64,000 nucleotides of DNA from Rhizobium sp. ACO-34A. Lineage in GTDB: Bacteria; Pseudomonadota; Alphaproteobacteria; Rhizobiales; Rhizobiaceae. Shown piece by piece: positions 17,262-27,114 of this stretch. The translations under genes were made by a program, and so were the position numbers. The notes below the pieces were generated by a model that was not told the origin of the DNA, searched no databases, and saw only the letters and a program-made list of their open reading frames with translations. Numbering within the stretch: position 1 is the first letter of the stretch; the number at the start of each line of letters is the position of its first letter. The stretch lies in assembly GCA_002600635.1 (NCBI GenBank), contig CP021371.1, forward strand, positions 1,987,001-2,051,000, in the 5' to 3' direction.

Positions 17262-19721
17262 CTACTTGCCTGCGCGTCGCCGTGATATGCTTCTCGGGGA
17301 GAGGTGATGAACCGTCCGTTTAGCGTTCCAACAGGCGGTTTCCTCCCGATCCGGGAACTCGGTTATGCCGGATCGGGATGATGTTTCAGAGCAATATGAT
17401 GTGTCCGATATCGAAATAGCTCTTGGCGGTCGGGAGGTTGACCACCAGCTCGGGGCGTTTCCGCCGGTGCCGTCGCTGTCGTAGTAAAGCTTTCCGGTCG
17501 TGTTGTTGTAGATCATCTGGGGGCCATCGATCGTGGCTGATGTGCCGAACGTGAAGGCGTCCTGATCCAGCACTCCGTCGCCGTCCTTGTCCAGCCCCGT
17601 AAAGAAGCGGCTTTCCAGTGCGATACGGTCGTCGTCGCTATAGTCCCAAACGCTGTCGGCATTGTTGTTGCCGGCCTCGGCAAAGACAAAGGTATCTGCG
17701 CCACCCTTTCCGTAGAGTTTGTCCACTCCAGGACCACTGACAATGGTGTTGGAGTGGCTGTTTCCGGTGATGAGGTTTGCTGCGTCATTGCCGAATACCG
17801 TGGCCTCGCCGGCTTCCTCCCTCAGCCGTATGTTCTCGATCTCGTTATATCCGCGCAGATCGACGCCGACATAGGCCCATACGGAATCTATTCCGTCGTC
17901 CGTGCCGCCGGCCACCCGGTCCATTGCATTGTTGAAGACATAGGAATCATCGCCTGCTGATCCGTGAAAGGTGTTTGCACCGGACGATCCGTTGAGCCAG
18001 TCGCCGGCGGTAGTGCCGTAGACATGTGTCGTGGCGGTCGTGATGTCCGGCAGCGGCTCGGACAGCTTGACCTGCAGATTGGCCGCGGTGAAGGAACTCG
18101 CAAGCACGTTGTCGAGCGTTGCGAGCGTGGTCCAGCCGTCGTCGCCATCCCGGGCCTGAACCAGGGCGTCCGTGCCGGATTGCACCACCTGCACAAGGCC
18201 TTCGGCAAGATAATCCCCCTGATCCCAGCCAAGCCGGATGCCGAGCACGGAAACGTCTATCACGTCGCCGCCGCTACCGGTCTTGAAGTCGGTGATCAGA
18301 TCTCCGCCTTCATCAAGGGCGTTGTAGGCGAAACGGTCGCGTCCGGTGCTGCCCTCAAGGGTGTCTGCGCCGGCGCCGCCCCAGAGATAGTCGTTGCCAC
18401 CCCCACCAAAGAGGGCGTCGAGACCGTCTCCGCCGAGAAGCTTGTCGTCCTCGTCGGTCCCTGTGAGCGTATCGTCATCCCCGACGACGTTTTCCTTGAC
18501 CGTCGTATTGATGAACTCGACCGCGCTGGGCGAGATGCTGTAGCCCTTGCCGTAGCTTTCAAAGCTGCTGTCGGTCACGACATTGCCGAGAGGTTTGCCG
18601 CTGATGATGAAACTGTATTTTGTGGTTTCGCGCAGGGTCAGATTATCGACCGTCGCATTTCGACCGTCGCCGTCGCCATATTCGTAGAACTGGACGCCGT
18701 AGGTGTTGCCGGCGCCTGCGCTGTCGGAGAACGTATTGCCGATGCCCCGAAGGTCTCCGAACATGCGGGATTCGAAGGCGAGCACATCGGTGTAGAGCCC
18801 GTTGCGGCTTTCCGAGTGGAAGTCGTAGGCCGCGAGCGCCGCATCATAGACCACGGAGTTCGTCGCAACGAGCTGGATGTCCGCCCCGTAGTTCGACGCC
18901 GATGCCGCGTTCGTCGTGGTTCCTGTCGTATGCACGAGCACGCCGTGATTGACGTGTTCGGCGAAGAGCCCGTTGATCGATGTGTTCAGCGAGGTGGCAG
19001 ACTGGACGACCGAATGGACATAGGAGCCGGAAACATCCGTCACCTCGGCGTTGACGTTGTTGACCAGCGTTATGCCGTTTCCGGCGTTCTGCACGCTGAT
19101 ATCGCTGATCGACGTATCGGTCAGCGAACGCACGCGAAGCAGGGGTTGGCCCGAGCTTCTGACTTCGGTGAACTGCCCGGCGAGATGACCGTCCGTGACC
19201 GAGATGCTGCCTTCCGCATAGAGACCGGCCCGGACGTTGGTGGTGTAGAGTTCCTGTTCGATCAGCGAGCCGTCCAGGACAACCGTATTTCCGTCGATGG
19301 CGATGACCTGGGCCGCTTGGCCGAGATTGGTGTACCGGCCGTTGTCGCTGCTATCGACATGGTCGCCGGGCAGCGCATCGTCGGAGACGACCTTCAGCCA
19401 GCTTCCGACCTCGATGCCCTCTGGCAGGCTGTCATAGGTAATGGTCGCATTCCCGGCTGTGTCTGTTCCGAGCGTCACGCCGTCGAGTGATCTTTCCTGC
19501 CCGTACACATCGATTGCGGCAAAGTTGCCGGTTGTCGTCAGCGTACTGCCGTTGAGGTCGATTGTGATGTCCTGCGTATCGATGCGCACGACGATGGGTG
19601 TCGTGACGGTTATGTCGGCATTTTCGGGGAGGACCACGGTTCCTCCCGATGTCAGGCTCGCGATGGCTGTCGCGATGTCCTTGTCGGTGGCATTTTCCGG
19701 CAGATAGATCGTATCAGTCAT
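17262..19721 (-). pseudogene. RTX / parallel beta-helix exoprotein, 3' end frameshifted
   Basis: A large secreted-type protein. Residues 1-400 form repeated short strands typical of a right-handed beta-helix. Later come calcium-binding RTX nonapeptides (GGDGLDALFGGGGNDYLWGG and LYGKGGADTFVFAEA), the signature of type I secretion substrates. The last part of the frame is abnormal: after GTGGNAP the frame runs into a cysteine- and arginine-rich tail. Adding one base in the C-run at 17452-17455 gives instead ELVVNLPTAKSYFDIGHIIL and a stop at 17386, directly before a 10-bp hairpin. The natural gene was therefore probably 17386-19721. The ATG at 19721 has AGAGG upstream. Confidence 0.75.
17345..17377 (-). 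terminator. Hairpin after the ancestral RTX stop
   Basis: A perfect 10-bp stem, CCCGATCCGG (17345-17354) with CCGGATCGGG (17368-17377), begins nine bases downstream of the reconstructed RTX stop codon. No U-run follows on the minus strand. The present frame reads straight through it. Confidence 0.5.
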
Positions 19722-19866
19722 GGTCTGGCCTCTATGTTGCACAGCCCCTGAACCCCGTACCCTCCATCAGGTCTGTCAAAAGTTAAGCAATGGTTAAATT
19801 TGACTCTGGAATCTACCTATTGCGCCATCTGTCCAATGTTTTGTCCATATGTAGATTTATTCGTAT

Positions 19867-20220
19867 TTACAAAGGTCTGTCGAGATTGTTGTAAGTGTTT
19901 TCGAGCTGCTTCATTCGCTCGTCATAGGCGTTGCGCAGGCATGTCGTGTCGCCCTCGCAGGCCTGCCGTTTCTTCAGCCATGCCGACTGCTGGTCCTGCA
20001 GTTCCCCGCGATTGCCCATGGCGAGCAGTCCGGCAATCAGCTCGAAGCTTGTCGCCATCTTCACATCGAGATCGTTGAGTGCGCGGTTATCGCAGATGGC
20101 TTGTTCGTCGGCGGCAAGGTCCTTGCGATCGCAGTCGAAGCTGGCGGCAACAGCCGGTGCGCCGGCGGGGATGGAGCTGGCTGCAAATGTCAGGATCATG
20201 GCGGCGATAACTGGACGCAT
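19867..20220 (-). CDS. LprI-like (DUF1311) secreted protein
   Basis: A 117-residue exported protein. Residues 1-26 are a signal peptide (MRPVIAAMILTFAASSI, ending near AVAA). The mature part has the LprI/DUF1311 cysteine pattern: SFDCDRKDLAADEQAICDN, LDVKMATSFE, and KKRQACEGDTTCLRNAYDERM. Some family members inhibit lysozyme, but many are uncharacterised. It is monocistronic, divergent from degP, with 168 bases between the two starts. Confidence 0.8.
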   Translation of the reverse strand: MRPVIAAMILTFAASSIPAGAPAVAASFDCDRKDLAADEQAICDNRALNDLDVKMATSFELIAGLLAMGNRGELQDQQSAWLKKRQACEGDTTCLRNAYDERMKQLENTYNNLDRPL

Positions 20221-20388
20221 CTCGTTTCTCCTTCAAAAGCCTCGGACATTACCGACTTGTAACGGTCAATGCCTTGGTTTTGTTCGATTCACGTCTAAAT
20301 CATCAGCGCAGGACACAAGCGGCCACATTTCCATTCCCTTCGCCCGTCGGCCGCACTAAAACTCGATCGAGAACAGCAGGAGACTTTC

Positions 20389-21795
20389 ATGCAAGGCATT
20401 GTTCGGTGTGCGGCGACCACGCTGCTGGCGTTGTCTTTGGCCGGTCCTGGCGTGGCATTTGCCCAGGATGCCAAGACCGTTCCCCAGACGCAGCTTGAGA
20501 TGCAGATGTCCTTCGCGCCACTGGTCAAGCAGACCCATGGCGCGGTGGTGAACGTCTATGCCGAACGGATCGTGCAGAGGCGGGCGTCGCCCTTTGCCGG
20601 CGACCCCTTTTTCGAACAGTTCTTTGGCCAGCAGATGCCGAACCGCACCGAGAAGCAATCCTCCCTCGGCTCCGGCGTGATCGTCGAGGATAACGGCACG
20701 GTCGTTACCAACAACCACGTCATCGAAGGCGCCGACGACATCAAGGTGGCACTGGCCGACGGCCGGGAGTTTCCGGTCAAGGTCGTGCTGAAGGACGAGC
20801 GGCTCGATCTGGCGGTGCTGCGCATCGACGCTCATGAAAAGCTGCCGACCCTGCCGATCGGCAATTCGGATGCGATCGAGGTCGGCGATCTCGTGCTGGC
20901 GATCGGCAATCCCTTCGGTGTCGGCCAGACGGTCACTTCAGGCATCGTTTCCGCGCTGGCGCGCAATCAGGTGACCGAAGGCGATTTCGGCTTCTTCATC
21001 CAGACCGACGCCGCTATCAATCCCGGCAATTCGGGCGGCGCGCTGATGAACATGAAGGGCGAGCTGATCGGTATCAACTCGGCGATCTTTTCCAAGGGCG
21101 GCGGTTCGAACGGTGTCGGCTTTGCCATTCCCGCCAATCTGGTCAAGGTGTTCCTCGGTGCCGCCGACCGTGGCGCAACGAGCTTCGAGCGTCCCTATGT
21201 CGGCGCAACCTTCGATCCGGTGACTTCCGATGTGGCCGAAGCGCTCGGCCTCGACAAGGCCCGTGGCGCATTGGTGGTTCGAGTTCTGGACGGCGGCCCT
21301 GCTGCCAAGGCCGGCCTCAAGGCCGGACAGGTGGTGACGGCCGTTGACGGCGTTCCGGTCGAGCATCCGGATGCGCTTGGCTACCGGCTCACCACCGCAG
21401 GCCTCGGCAAGGCGGTCAAGCTCACGGTTCGGGAGAACGGTGGCGAAAAGCAGGTGTCCATAACGTTGGCCGGTGCGCCGGAAACGACCCCGCGCGACGA
21501 ACGGCTTATCGAGGGCCGCAATCCTTTTGCCGGTGTCAAGGTTGCCAACCTTTCACCCAAGCTTGCCTATGAGTTGCAGATGCCTGCCGAAGTGATGGGC
21601 GTGGTCATTACCGACGTCGCACAGGGCTCGCCCGCCGCCCGTCTTGGCTTTGCTCCGCACGACATCATCATTTCCGTCAACGGGGATGCCGTTGGCACGA
21701 GCGCCGACATGGCCAAGATCGCCGCCGGCGATCCCGGCTTCTGGCGCGTGGAAATCGAACGTGATGGCCAGCGTATAAGACAGGTCTTCAGATGA
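20389..21795 (+). CDS. degP: DegP/HtrA-family periplasmic serine protease
   Basis: A 468-residue periplasmic protease and chaperone. It has a signal peptide (residues 1-25, MQGIVRCAATTLLALSL onward). The catalytic triad is visible as His in TNNHVI, Asp in LDLAVL and Ser in NPGNSGGAL. Two PDZ domains follow, near residues 265-350 (GPAAKAGLKAGQVV) and 385-465 (SPAARLGFAPHDII). AGGAGA lies five bases before the ATG. Its stop overlaps the rarA start by four bases, so the two are translationally coupled, an arrangement that I recall as common in rhizobia. Confidence 0.93.
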   Translation: MQGIVRCAATTLLALSLAGPGVAFAQDAKTVPQTQLEMQMSFAPLVKQTHGAVVNVYAERIVQRRASPFAGDPFFEQFFGQQMPNRTEKQSSLGSGVIVEDNGTVVTNNHVIEGADDIKVALADGREFPVKVVLKDERLDLAVLRIDAHEKLPTLPIGNSDAIEVGDLVLAIGNPFGVGQTVTSGIVSALARNQVTEGDFGFFIQTDAAINPGNSGGALMNMKGELIGINSAIFSKGGGSNGVGFAIPANLVKVFLGAADRGATSFERPYVGATFDPVTSDVAEALGLDKARGALVVRVLDGGPAAKAGLKAGQVVTAVDGVPVEHPDALGYRLTTAGLGKAVKLTVRENGGEKQVSITLAGAPETTPRDERLIEGRNPFAGVKVANLSPKLAYELQMPAEVMGVVITDVAQGSPAARLGFAPHDIIISVNGDAVGTSADMAKIAAGDPGFWRVEIERDGQRIRQVFR

Positions 21796-23102
21796 GCGAT
21801 CTCTTCGCGCCGCAGGTTCCGCAGGAGGTGGAGGCTCGCCGGCCACTCGCTGACCGCCTGCGGCCGAAGACGCTGGCCGAGGTGACGGGCCAGGAACATC
21901 TGACGGGCGAGGACGGTGTTCTTGCCCGCATGATTGCATCAGGCTCGCTCGGCTCCATGATCTTCTGGGGCCCTCCCGGCACCGGAAAGACCACGATCGC
22001 CCGGCTGCTTTCCGGACAGGCGGGGCTCGCCTTCGAACAGATTTCGGCGATCTTCTCCGGCGTTGCGGACCTGAAGAAGGTTTTCGAAACAGCGCGCCTG
22101 CGCCGCATGGAGGGACGGCAGACGCTGCTCTTCGTCGACGAGATCCATCGCTTCAATCGTGCCCAGCAGGACAGCTTCCTGCCGGTAATGGAAGACGGTA
22201 CGGTAATATTGGTTGGCGCCACCACCGAAAATCCGTCCTTCGAACTGAATGCCGCTCTTCTGTCGCGGGCGCGGGTGCTGACCTTCAAGCCCCATGACGA
22301 AGAAAGCCTTGGCACCCTCCTGAAACGGGCGGAGGAGATGGAGCATCGGCCATTGCCGCTGGACGAGGATGCCCGCGTCGCCCTGATCCGCATGGCGGAT
22401 GGCGACGGTCGCGCCGCGTTGACGCTTGCCGAAGAAGTCTGGCGCGCTGCCCGAAAGGACGAGGTTTTCGACACTGACGGTCTGGCGCGGATCGTACAGC
22501 GCCGCGCGCCCGTCTATGACAAGGGGCAGGACGGACACTACAACCTGATCTCGGCGCTGCATAAATCGGTACGTGGTTCAGATCCCGATGCCGCGCTCTA
22601 TTATCTCTGCCGCATGTTCGATGCCGGCGAGGACCCGCTTTATCTCGGCCGCCGGCTGGTCAGGATGGCGGTCGAGGATATCGGTCTTGCCGATCCGCAG
22701 GCGCTGGTCATCTGCAATGCCGCAAAGGACGCATACGACTATCTCGGCTCGCCCGAGGGGGAACTGGCGCTGGCGCAGGCCTGCGTCTATCTCGCCACCG
22801 CGCCGAAATCGAACAGTGTCTATGTCGCCTACAAGGCGGCGATGCGGGCAGCGAAGGAGAACGGCTCGCTGTTGCCGCCCAAGCACATCCTGAATGCGCC
22901 GACCAAGCTGATGAAGGGGGAAGGTTACGGCGAAGGCTACCGCTACGACCATGACGAGCCGGACGCGTTTTCCGGCCAGGACTATTTTCCAGAGAAGATG
23001 GGGCGCAAGACCTTTTACGATCCGCCGGAGCGCGGTTTCGAGCGGGAGATCCGCAAGCGGCTGGACTGGTGGTCGAAGCTGCGCCGCGAGCGCAACAGCT
23101 GA
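21792..23102 (+). CDS. rarA: Replication-associated recombination protein A
   Basis: A 436-residue AAA+ ATPase (also called MgsA) that acts at stalled replication forks. Walker A is GPPGTGKTT near residue 59 and Walker B is LLFVDEIHRFN near residue 108; the sensor ATTENPSFELNAALLSRARV follows. The C-terminal MgsA domain is visible (GSDPDAALYYLCRMFDAGEDP and PPKHILNAPTKLMKGEGYG). It is coupled to degP by a 4-base overlap. Confidence 0.95.
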   Translation: MSDLFAPQVPQEVEARRPLADRLRPKTLAEVTGQEHLTGEDGVLARMIASGSLGSMIFWGPPGTGKTTIARLLSGQAGLAFEQISAIFSGVADLKKVFETARLRRMEGRQTLLFVDEIHRFNRAQQDSFLPVMEDGTVILVGATTENPSFELNAALLSRARVLTFKPHDEESLGTLLKRAEEMEHRPLPLDEDARVALIRMADGDGRAALTLAEEVWRAARKDEVFDTDGLARIVQRRAPVYDKGQDGHYNLISALHKSVRGSDPDAALYYLCRMFDAGEDPLYLGRRLVRMAVEDIGLADPQALVICNAAKDAYDYLGSPEGELALAQACVYLATAPKSNSVYVAYKAAMRAAKENGSLLPPKHILNAPTKLMKGEGYGEGYRYDHDEPDAFSGQDYFPEKMGRKTFYDPPERGFEREIRKRLDWWSKLRRERNS

Positions 23103-23115
23103 AACCCTGAAGGCT

Positions 23116-23427
23116 TCAGGACGCCTTGCTCATCCTGGGTGCATGCGGGGCGGCGATGGTTTTCACCGAGGAATCGGCAAGTCCGTGATGGCCTTCCATA
23201 TCGACGATCAGGTGCCAGTGGCCGCTTTCCGGAATGGTGAGCTTGATCGGAGATTTCTTCGCGACGCCGCCGAGATATTTGAAATCGAGCGTTTCCTTGA
23301 AGCGCTGAAAGTTGCCGGGTGTCATCAGCCGCACGTTGTTGACCGCGGAGAGTGTCACTTCGATGACCGTTCCGGCGCGCAATTCCTGCAGGTCGTAGTG
23401 GCTAAAGCGGAAGTTCGGCTTGGACAT
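23116..23427 (-). CDS. DUF1883 protein
   Basis: A 103-residue protein of the DUF1883 family, recognised from NFRFSHYDLQELRAGTVIEV, LSAVNNVRLMTPGNFQRFK and the ESGHWHLIVDMEGH block. Function unknown. The ATG at 23427 has GAGGAG five bases upstream; a longer frame adds only MPAGMTRRR and is not needed. It converges on rarA with 13 bases between the stops. Confidence 0.8.
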   Translation of the reverse strand: MSKPNFRFSHYDLQELRAGTVIEVTLSAVNNVRLMTPGNFQRFKETLDFKYLGGVAKKSPIKLTIPESGHWHLIVDMEGHHGLADSSVKTIAAPHAPRMSKAS

Positions 23428-23694
23428 TCTTCTCCTCGTCATGCCCGCTGGCAATTGGCGGAATTCTAGAACTCAGCAGTTAAGAAACTCTTGGATGACG
23501 ATGGCTCGGAGAGACGTTTGCGGGGGGCGGGCTGGCGCTATTTGCCGCACACAATCATCAATCTGCGAATTCTCGAAATTAAGCCTCTGAAAAGCATGCT
23601 TACCGGAAGTGGGATTCTGTGCTGGTGGTTTTAATCCCGGTTTAAAGGGGCAATCGCTAGGCTTGCCCGCATGAAAGAACTTCCGGGGTAGGGG

Positions 23695-25170
23695 ATGAAG
23701 AAGAATCTGCTGTCCGCCGAGCGATTGCACAGGCTGCCTTCCCAGGGAAGGCTCGTGCGGCTCGTTGCCGTGTTCTCGACCGTACTGATTGTCATCTCTG
23801 TTCTCTCGCTGCTGCTGGTCGGGCAGATCGCTTCTAACGAAGCGGACGATCTGGCGGCGCAGACGGAGAAGCGGCTGTTCCATAACGCGCTGCGCGATCG
23901 TCAGCGCCTCATGGCGCGCGACCTGCTGGTCGTTGCCCGCTGGGACGACGCTGTGCAGGGCGTTGCCATCGAACCGGACAATGATTTCATCTCCGATGAT
24001 TTCGTCGGCTCGCTCTGGTGGGATTCGGGTTACTCGCGCAGTTTCATCATCGATGCCGAGGGTCAGCAGATCGCCTCGTCGCGAGAGGACCGCGTGGATT
24101 TCACCAAACGCAAACTCGACCCCGCCGACGATCTGGCGATCATTACACGCCGCGCCGTGGAAGCCTATATGCGCTACCGGATAGCCGTTGAGGGCGGCTT
24201 CAGCCAGAGGGTGATGAAGACCAGCGAGATCGGCAATATTTCGGTCTATTCCTTCTCGGTGATCGACGGGGAACCGGCAATCGTCAGCGCGACAGCCATC
24301 GTGCCGCATGACGAAGCGCTGCTTCCGGACGGACCTCCGCCAATTGCGGTTGTCGCCAAGCAGATCGACGAGGAGTTGATACGAGACCTCAACTCCCAGC
24401 TTGCCTTCGACAATCTCGCCTTCTCCGAAGATGCGACCGGTGTGGTGCCGGTGCAGAGCGCCTCCGGCAAGGTGCTCGGCAGCTTCTCCTGGACCGGAAC
24501 CACGCCGGGAACTCGGATCTGGGATGTCGTCGTCCCTGTCGTCCTGTTCCTGACCACCTTCCTGGCTCTGGCGGGCTTTCTCATTATGCGCCACGTGGCG
24601 AAGCTTTCGGCGGCACTGTCCGAAAGCCAGCAGCAGGTGCGCGACGCCGCCCTGCACGATCCGCTCAGCGGGCTGGCCAATCGGCTGAAGTTCGACCATG
24701 CACTGGCTGTCGCGGCGGAGAAGGCATCGAAGGAGCCCTTCGCGGTCATTGCCGGCGATCTCGATCGTTTCAAGGCCGTCAACGATGTGCATGGTCATGC
24801 GGCGGGCGATCAGGTCATCAGGACCGTTGCCGCTCGGCTTCGCGAACTTGTCGGTGAAAACGGGCTTGTCGGCCGTGTCGGCGGCGATGAATTCGTCATT
24901 CTGGTGACGGGCTTTTCCGATCGCCATCGCCTGATGCTGCTCGCGACGCAGATCCTGACATCGGTGTCCATGCCGATGGTGCTCGAAGAGGGCGCGCTCG
25001 TGGATGTCGGCATCAGTCTCGGCATCGCGGTTGCTCCCGCCTGCGGAAACACGGCAGAGGTCATCATGGCCGCTGCCGACCATACCTTGCTCGCTTCCAA
25101 GGAACAGGGTCGGGGAAGGGCGCTCTTTCACGAGGACATGCCGCAAGAGCTCCGAACGGTCGCAGCGTGA
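23695..25170 (+). CDS. Membrane diguanylate cyclase with CHASE4-like sensor
   Basis: A 491-residue inner-membrane protein. The first membrane segment is near residues 22-46. The extracytoplasmic domain (about 47-280) resembles CHASE4, with RLMARDLLVVARWDDAV and NDFISDDFVGSLWW. A second membrane segment lies near 283-303 (VVPVVLFLTTFLALAGF). The GGDEF domain (about 320-480) has an intact active site, RVGGDEFVIL, so it should make cyclic di-GMP. No RxxD inhibitory site is seen before GGDEF. It is monocistronic; the ligand is unknown. Confidence 0.9.
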   Translation: MKKNLLSAERLHRLPSQGRLVRLVAVFSTVLIVISVLSLLLVGQIASNEADDLAAQTEKRLFHNALRDRQRLMARDLLVVARWDDAVQGVAIEPDNDFISDDFVGSLWWDSGYSRSFIIDAEGQQIASSREDRVDFTKRKLDPADDLAIITRRAVEAYMRYRIAVEGGFSQRVMKTSEIGNISVYSFSVIDGEPAIVSATAIVPHDEALLPDGPPPIAVVAKQIDEELIRDLNSQLAFDNLAFSEDATGVVPVQSASGKVLGSFSWTGTTPGTRIWDVVVPVVLFLTTFLALAGFLIMRHVAKLSAALSESQQQVRDAALHDPLSGLANRLKFDHALAVAAEKASKEPFAVIAGDLDRFKAVNDVHGHAAGDQVIRTVAARLRELVGENGLVGRVGGDEFVILVTGFSDRHRLMLLATQILTSVSMPMVLEEGALVDVGISLGIAVAPACGNTAEVIMAAADHTLLASKEQGRGRALFHEDMPQELRTVAA

Positions 25171-25376
25171 TACGCCGGACACGCGCGTCGCGGGACTGAC
25201 AGGCAATCGGAACGCCCGCTTCCGGTTGCCGTGGCTCGTTTTCTTTGCCCGTTGGTGCTGACCTTCCTCGCGTCATGCCATTTTGCGCGCCGGCAAGTGG
25301 GGCATCACGGAACAGTTGTCGTCTTTGCGCATTACCTTCTGGGCTAGAATGCTGACCGACCCTGAGGAGGACGATA

Positions 25377-25808
25377 ATGGCGATCGAAAAGCGTGGCGCG
25401 GCACACTGGACCGGCGGACTGAAGGATGGGCGTGGAACGGTTTCAACCGAAAGCGGCGCATTGAAGGAATATCCATACGGCTTCAAGACCCGTTTCGAGG
25501 GGTTGGTGGGCAGCAATCCGGAGGAACTGATTGGCGCGGCCCACGCCGCATGCTTCACCATGGCGCTCTCCAAGGAACTCGGGGATGCCGGCCTTACCGC
25601 AGAAAGCCTCGACACGACGGCAAAGGTGACGCTCGATCAGGTCGGCGGCGGCTTTGCGATCACCGCGATTGAACTCAGCCTTCGCGGCCAGGTGCCCGGA
25701 TCGGACGAGGCGACATTCCGCGGCATTGCCGAAAAGGCCAAGGCCGGATGCCCGGTCTCCAAGGCGCTCGCCGCCGTGCCGATCAGCCTCAATGTGACCT
25801 TCGGCTGA
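25377..25808 (+). CDS. osmC: OsmC-family peroxiredoxin
   Basis: A 143-residue OsmC/Ohr-type thiol peroxidase that reduces organic hydroperoxides. The two redox cysteines are in AAHAACFTMALS (about residue 59) and KAGCPVSKAL (about residue 125). The N-terminus KRGAAHWTGGLKDGRGTVST is closer to OsmC than to Ohr. GAGGA precedes the start. It lies alone between the diguanylate cyclase and the DUF1059 gene. Confidence 0.88.
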   Translation: MAIEKRGAAHWTGGLKDGRGTVSTESGALKEYPYGFKTRFEGLVGSNPEELIGAAHAACFTMALSKELGDAGLTAESLDTTAKVTLDQVGGGFAITAIELSLRGQVPGSDEATFRGIAEKAKAGCPVSKALAAVPISLNVTFG

Positions 25809-25940
25809 GGGGGCTTTTCTCCCGATTGTGAAGGGTTGGCGGGGTTGGCGGGCGACGTTTGCCGTTTGCCGGCCCCTGATAATAGGCGTATGATTTTTGC
25901 CTTCCGGCCGCCCCGGCCGGAGCTTCGTGAGGAGGAGAAA

Positions 25941-26144
25941 ATGTCACGCCAATATATCGATTGCCGTGAGTTCCCGAGCGAAATGAAATGCACCATCGCC
26001 ATATCGGCAGACACCACGGAAGAACTCGTCAACGCCGCCGTGCAGCATGCCGTCTCCGTTCATGGCGAACACGACACCCCCGCATTCCGCCAGGAAATCA
26101 AGAAGGCCATCCACAAGATGGAACCATCCCGCAACGTCGCATGA
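25941..26144 (+). CDS. DUF1059 protein
   Basis: A 67-residue protein of the DUF1059 family, recognised from YIDCREFPSEMKCTIAIS and VQHAVSVHGEHDTPAFRQ. Function unknown. The ATG at 25941 has a strong GGAGGAG just upstream; a longer upstream frame lacks family similarity. It lies 132 bases after osmC. Confidence 0.8.
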   Translation: MSRQYIDCREFPSEMKCTIAISADTTEELVNAAVQHAVSVHGEHDTPAFRQEIKKAIHKMEPSRNVA

Positions 26145-26243
26145 TGCCGGGATGATGGGAGCCAAGCGCCACCTCCTTTGCGGAGGGGGTGGCGAGGGGT
26201 AACCCGGCACGGACTGAGACTGGGATCTGAACTCACGTTTCCC

Positions 26244-26291
26244 CGTCATTCCGGACTTGTTCCGGGATCCAGCAGTGCGATGTCCATCGCG
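26244..26291 (+). repeat. REP-like palindromic unit, copy 1
   Basis: A 48-bp unit containing two hairpins: CCGGA/TCCGG around CTTGT, and CGCGAT/ATCGCG-type arms toward the end (one mismatch here). A second copy at 26901-26948 differs at only two positions. A shared downstream block (ATTGTCTTCTC...GCTCGCAGAC) follows both copies. Confidence 0.8.
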
Positions 26292-26356
26292 CTGGAGAAT
26301 GCTTGGCCGCTCGGAGTGACAGAGCAATTGTCTTCTCGGCTCGCAGACGCTCGCCG

Positions 26357-26388
26357 GCTGGATTCCTGTGACAAGCACAGGAATGACG
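26357..26388 (-). repeat. Related REP-like unit, inverted
   Basis: A 32-bp unit in the opposite orientation, with arms ATTCCTGTG and CACAGGAAT around ACAAG and the ends GCTGG and TGACG shared with the direct units. It is a variant of the same repeat class and faces the copy-1 unit about 65 bases away. Confidence 0.65.
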
Positions 26389-26550
26389 GCTGTGGGGGCG
26401 ATGTTCGCATACTGGACGCCCACGAATTCGTGGCGGATTTTCCCGGGGACTCGGCCGCAAAGTACGGGCTCCGCGCTATTGCCGGGCCTGCGCCGATTTC
26501 CCGAACTCCATCATATTTTCCCGTCCACCTTCAGCATCGCGGAAACGGGA

Positions 26551-26838
26551 TCACAGCAGGTAATGGGAAATATCATTCCATCCCGGATTTGTGCTTTCGA
26601 TCAGATTGAGCTTCCATGCTCTTGGCCACTTCTTGATGGTCTTTTCCCGCGTAATAGCTGCTGTTACCAGGTCATGGATTTCGAACCATACAAGCGTTTT
26701 CACGCCATATCGGCTTGTGAAACCACGTGTGAGATCATGCTGGTGCTCATAGAGGCGGCGCGCGAGATCGCTCGTCACGCCGGTGTAGAGCGTACCGTTC
26801 CGTTTGGATGCAAGGATGTAGACATAGCCGTGACGCAT
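26551..26838 (-). CDS. Small GIY-YIG nuclease-superfamily protein
   Basis: A 95-residue stand-alone GIY-YIG domain, related to the UPF0213/YhbQ type. It has YVYILASKRNGTLYTGVT (the GIY-YIG strand pair), an arginine in LARRLYEH and the REKTIKKWPRAWKLNLIE helix. The ATG at 26838 begins the domain; an upstream extension is only translated repeat DNA. No good ribosome-binding site is seen. The gene is enclosed by REP-like units on both sides. Whether it acts on the repeats or elsewhere is not known. Confidence 0.82.
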   Translation of the reverse strand: MRHGYVYILASKRNGTLYTGVTSDLARRLYEHQHDLTRGFTSRYGVKTLVWFEIHDLVTAAITREKTIKKWPRAWKLNLIESTNPGWNDISHYLL

Positions 26839-26900
26839 GCGTGCAGGATGGCATGATTGGCTGAACACGCAAAGGCGTGTGATGCCGTTACAACGTTTCC

Positions 26901-26948
26901 CGTCATCCCGGACTTGTTCCGGGATCCAGCAGCGCGATGTCCATCGCG
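26901..26948 (+). repeat. REP-like palindromic unit, copy 2
   Basis: The second 48-bp copy, differing from copy 1 by two C/T changes. The arms CGCGAT and ATCGCG are perfect here. It lies upstream of the GIY-YIG start and downstream of nrdJ. Confidence 0.8.
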
Positions 26949-27050
26949 CAAAAGACACCCGAAGACCTGGCGGGACGAGACTATTGTCTTCTCTGCTCGC
27001 AGACTTAGCGAGGCCGTCGGCGCTTCTCTTATCAAGGTCTCAGATAGAGC

Positions 27051-27079
27051 AAAGCCCGGGAACATTGTTCCCGGGCTTT
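27051..27079 (-). terminator. Intrinsic terminator after nrdJ
   Basis: A perfect 13-bp stem (27051-27063 with 27067-27079) with a three-base loop, followed on the minus strand by GCTCTAT after a TTT. It lies 36 bases beyond the nrdJ stop. Confidence 0.8.
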
Positions 27080-27114
27080 GCCAAGATCAAGATCTATTCA
27101 ACCGTGTTTGACGA

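Larger units (their letters stand above)
26145..26550. other. Non-coding stretch with REP-like palindromic units
   Basis: About 400 bases with no gene. It carries one direct REP-like unit (26244-26291) and one related inverted unit (26357-26388). Reading frames crossing it give translations of repeat DNA, not conserved proteins. Confidence 0.7.

Noticed and set aside
17964..19490. A 508-codon open frame on the + strand
   Set aside because: It is the complement of the RTX gene, whose repeats and domains are clear on the minus strand.
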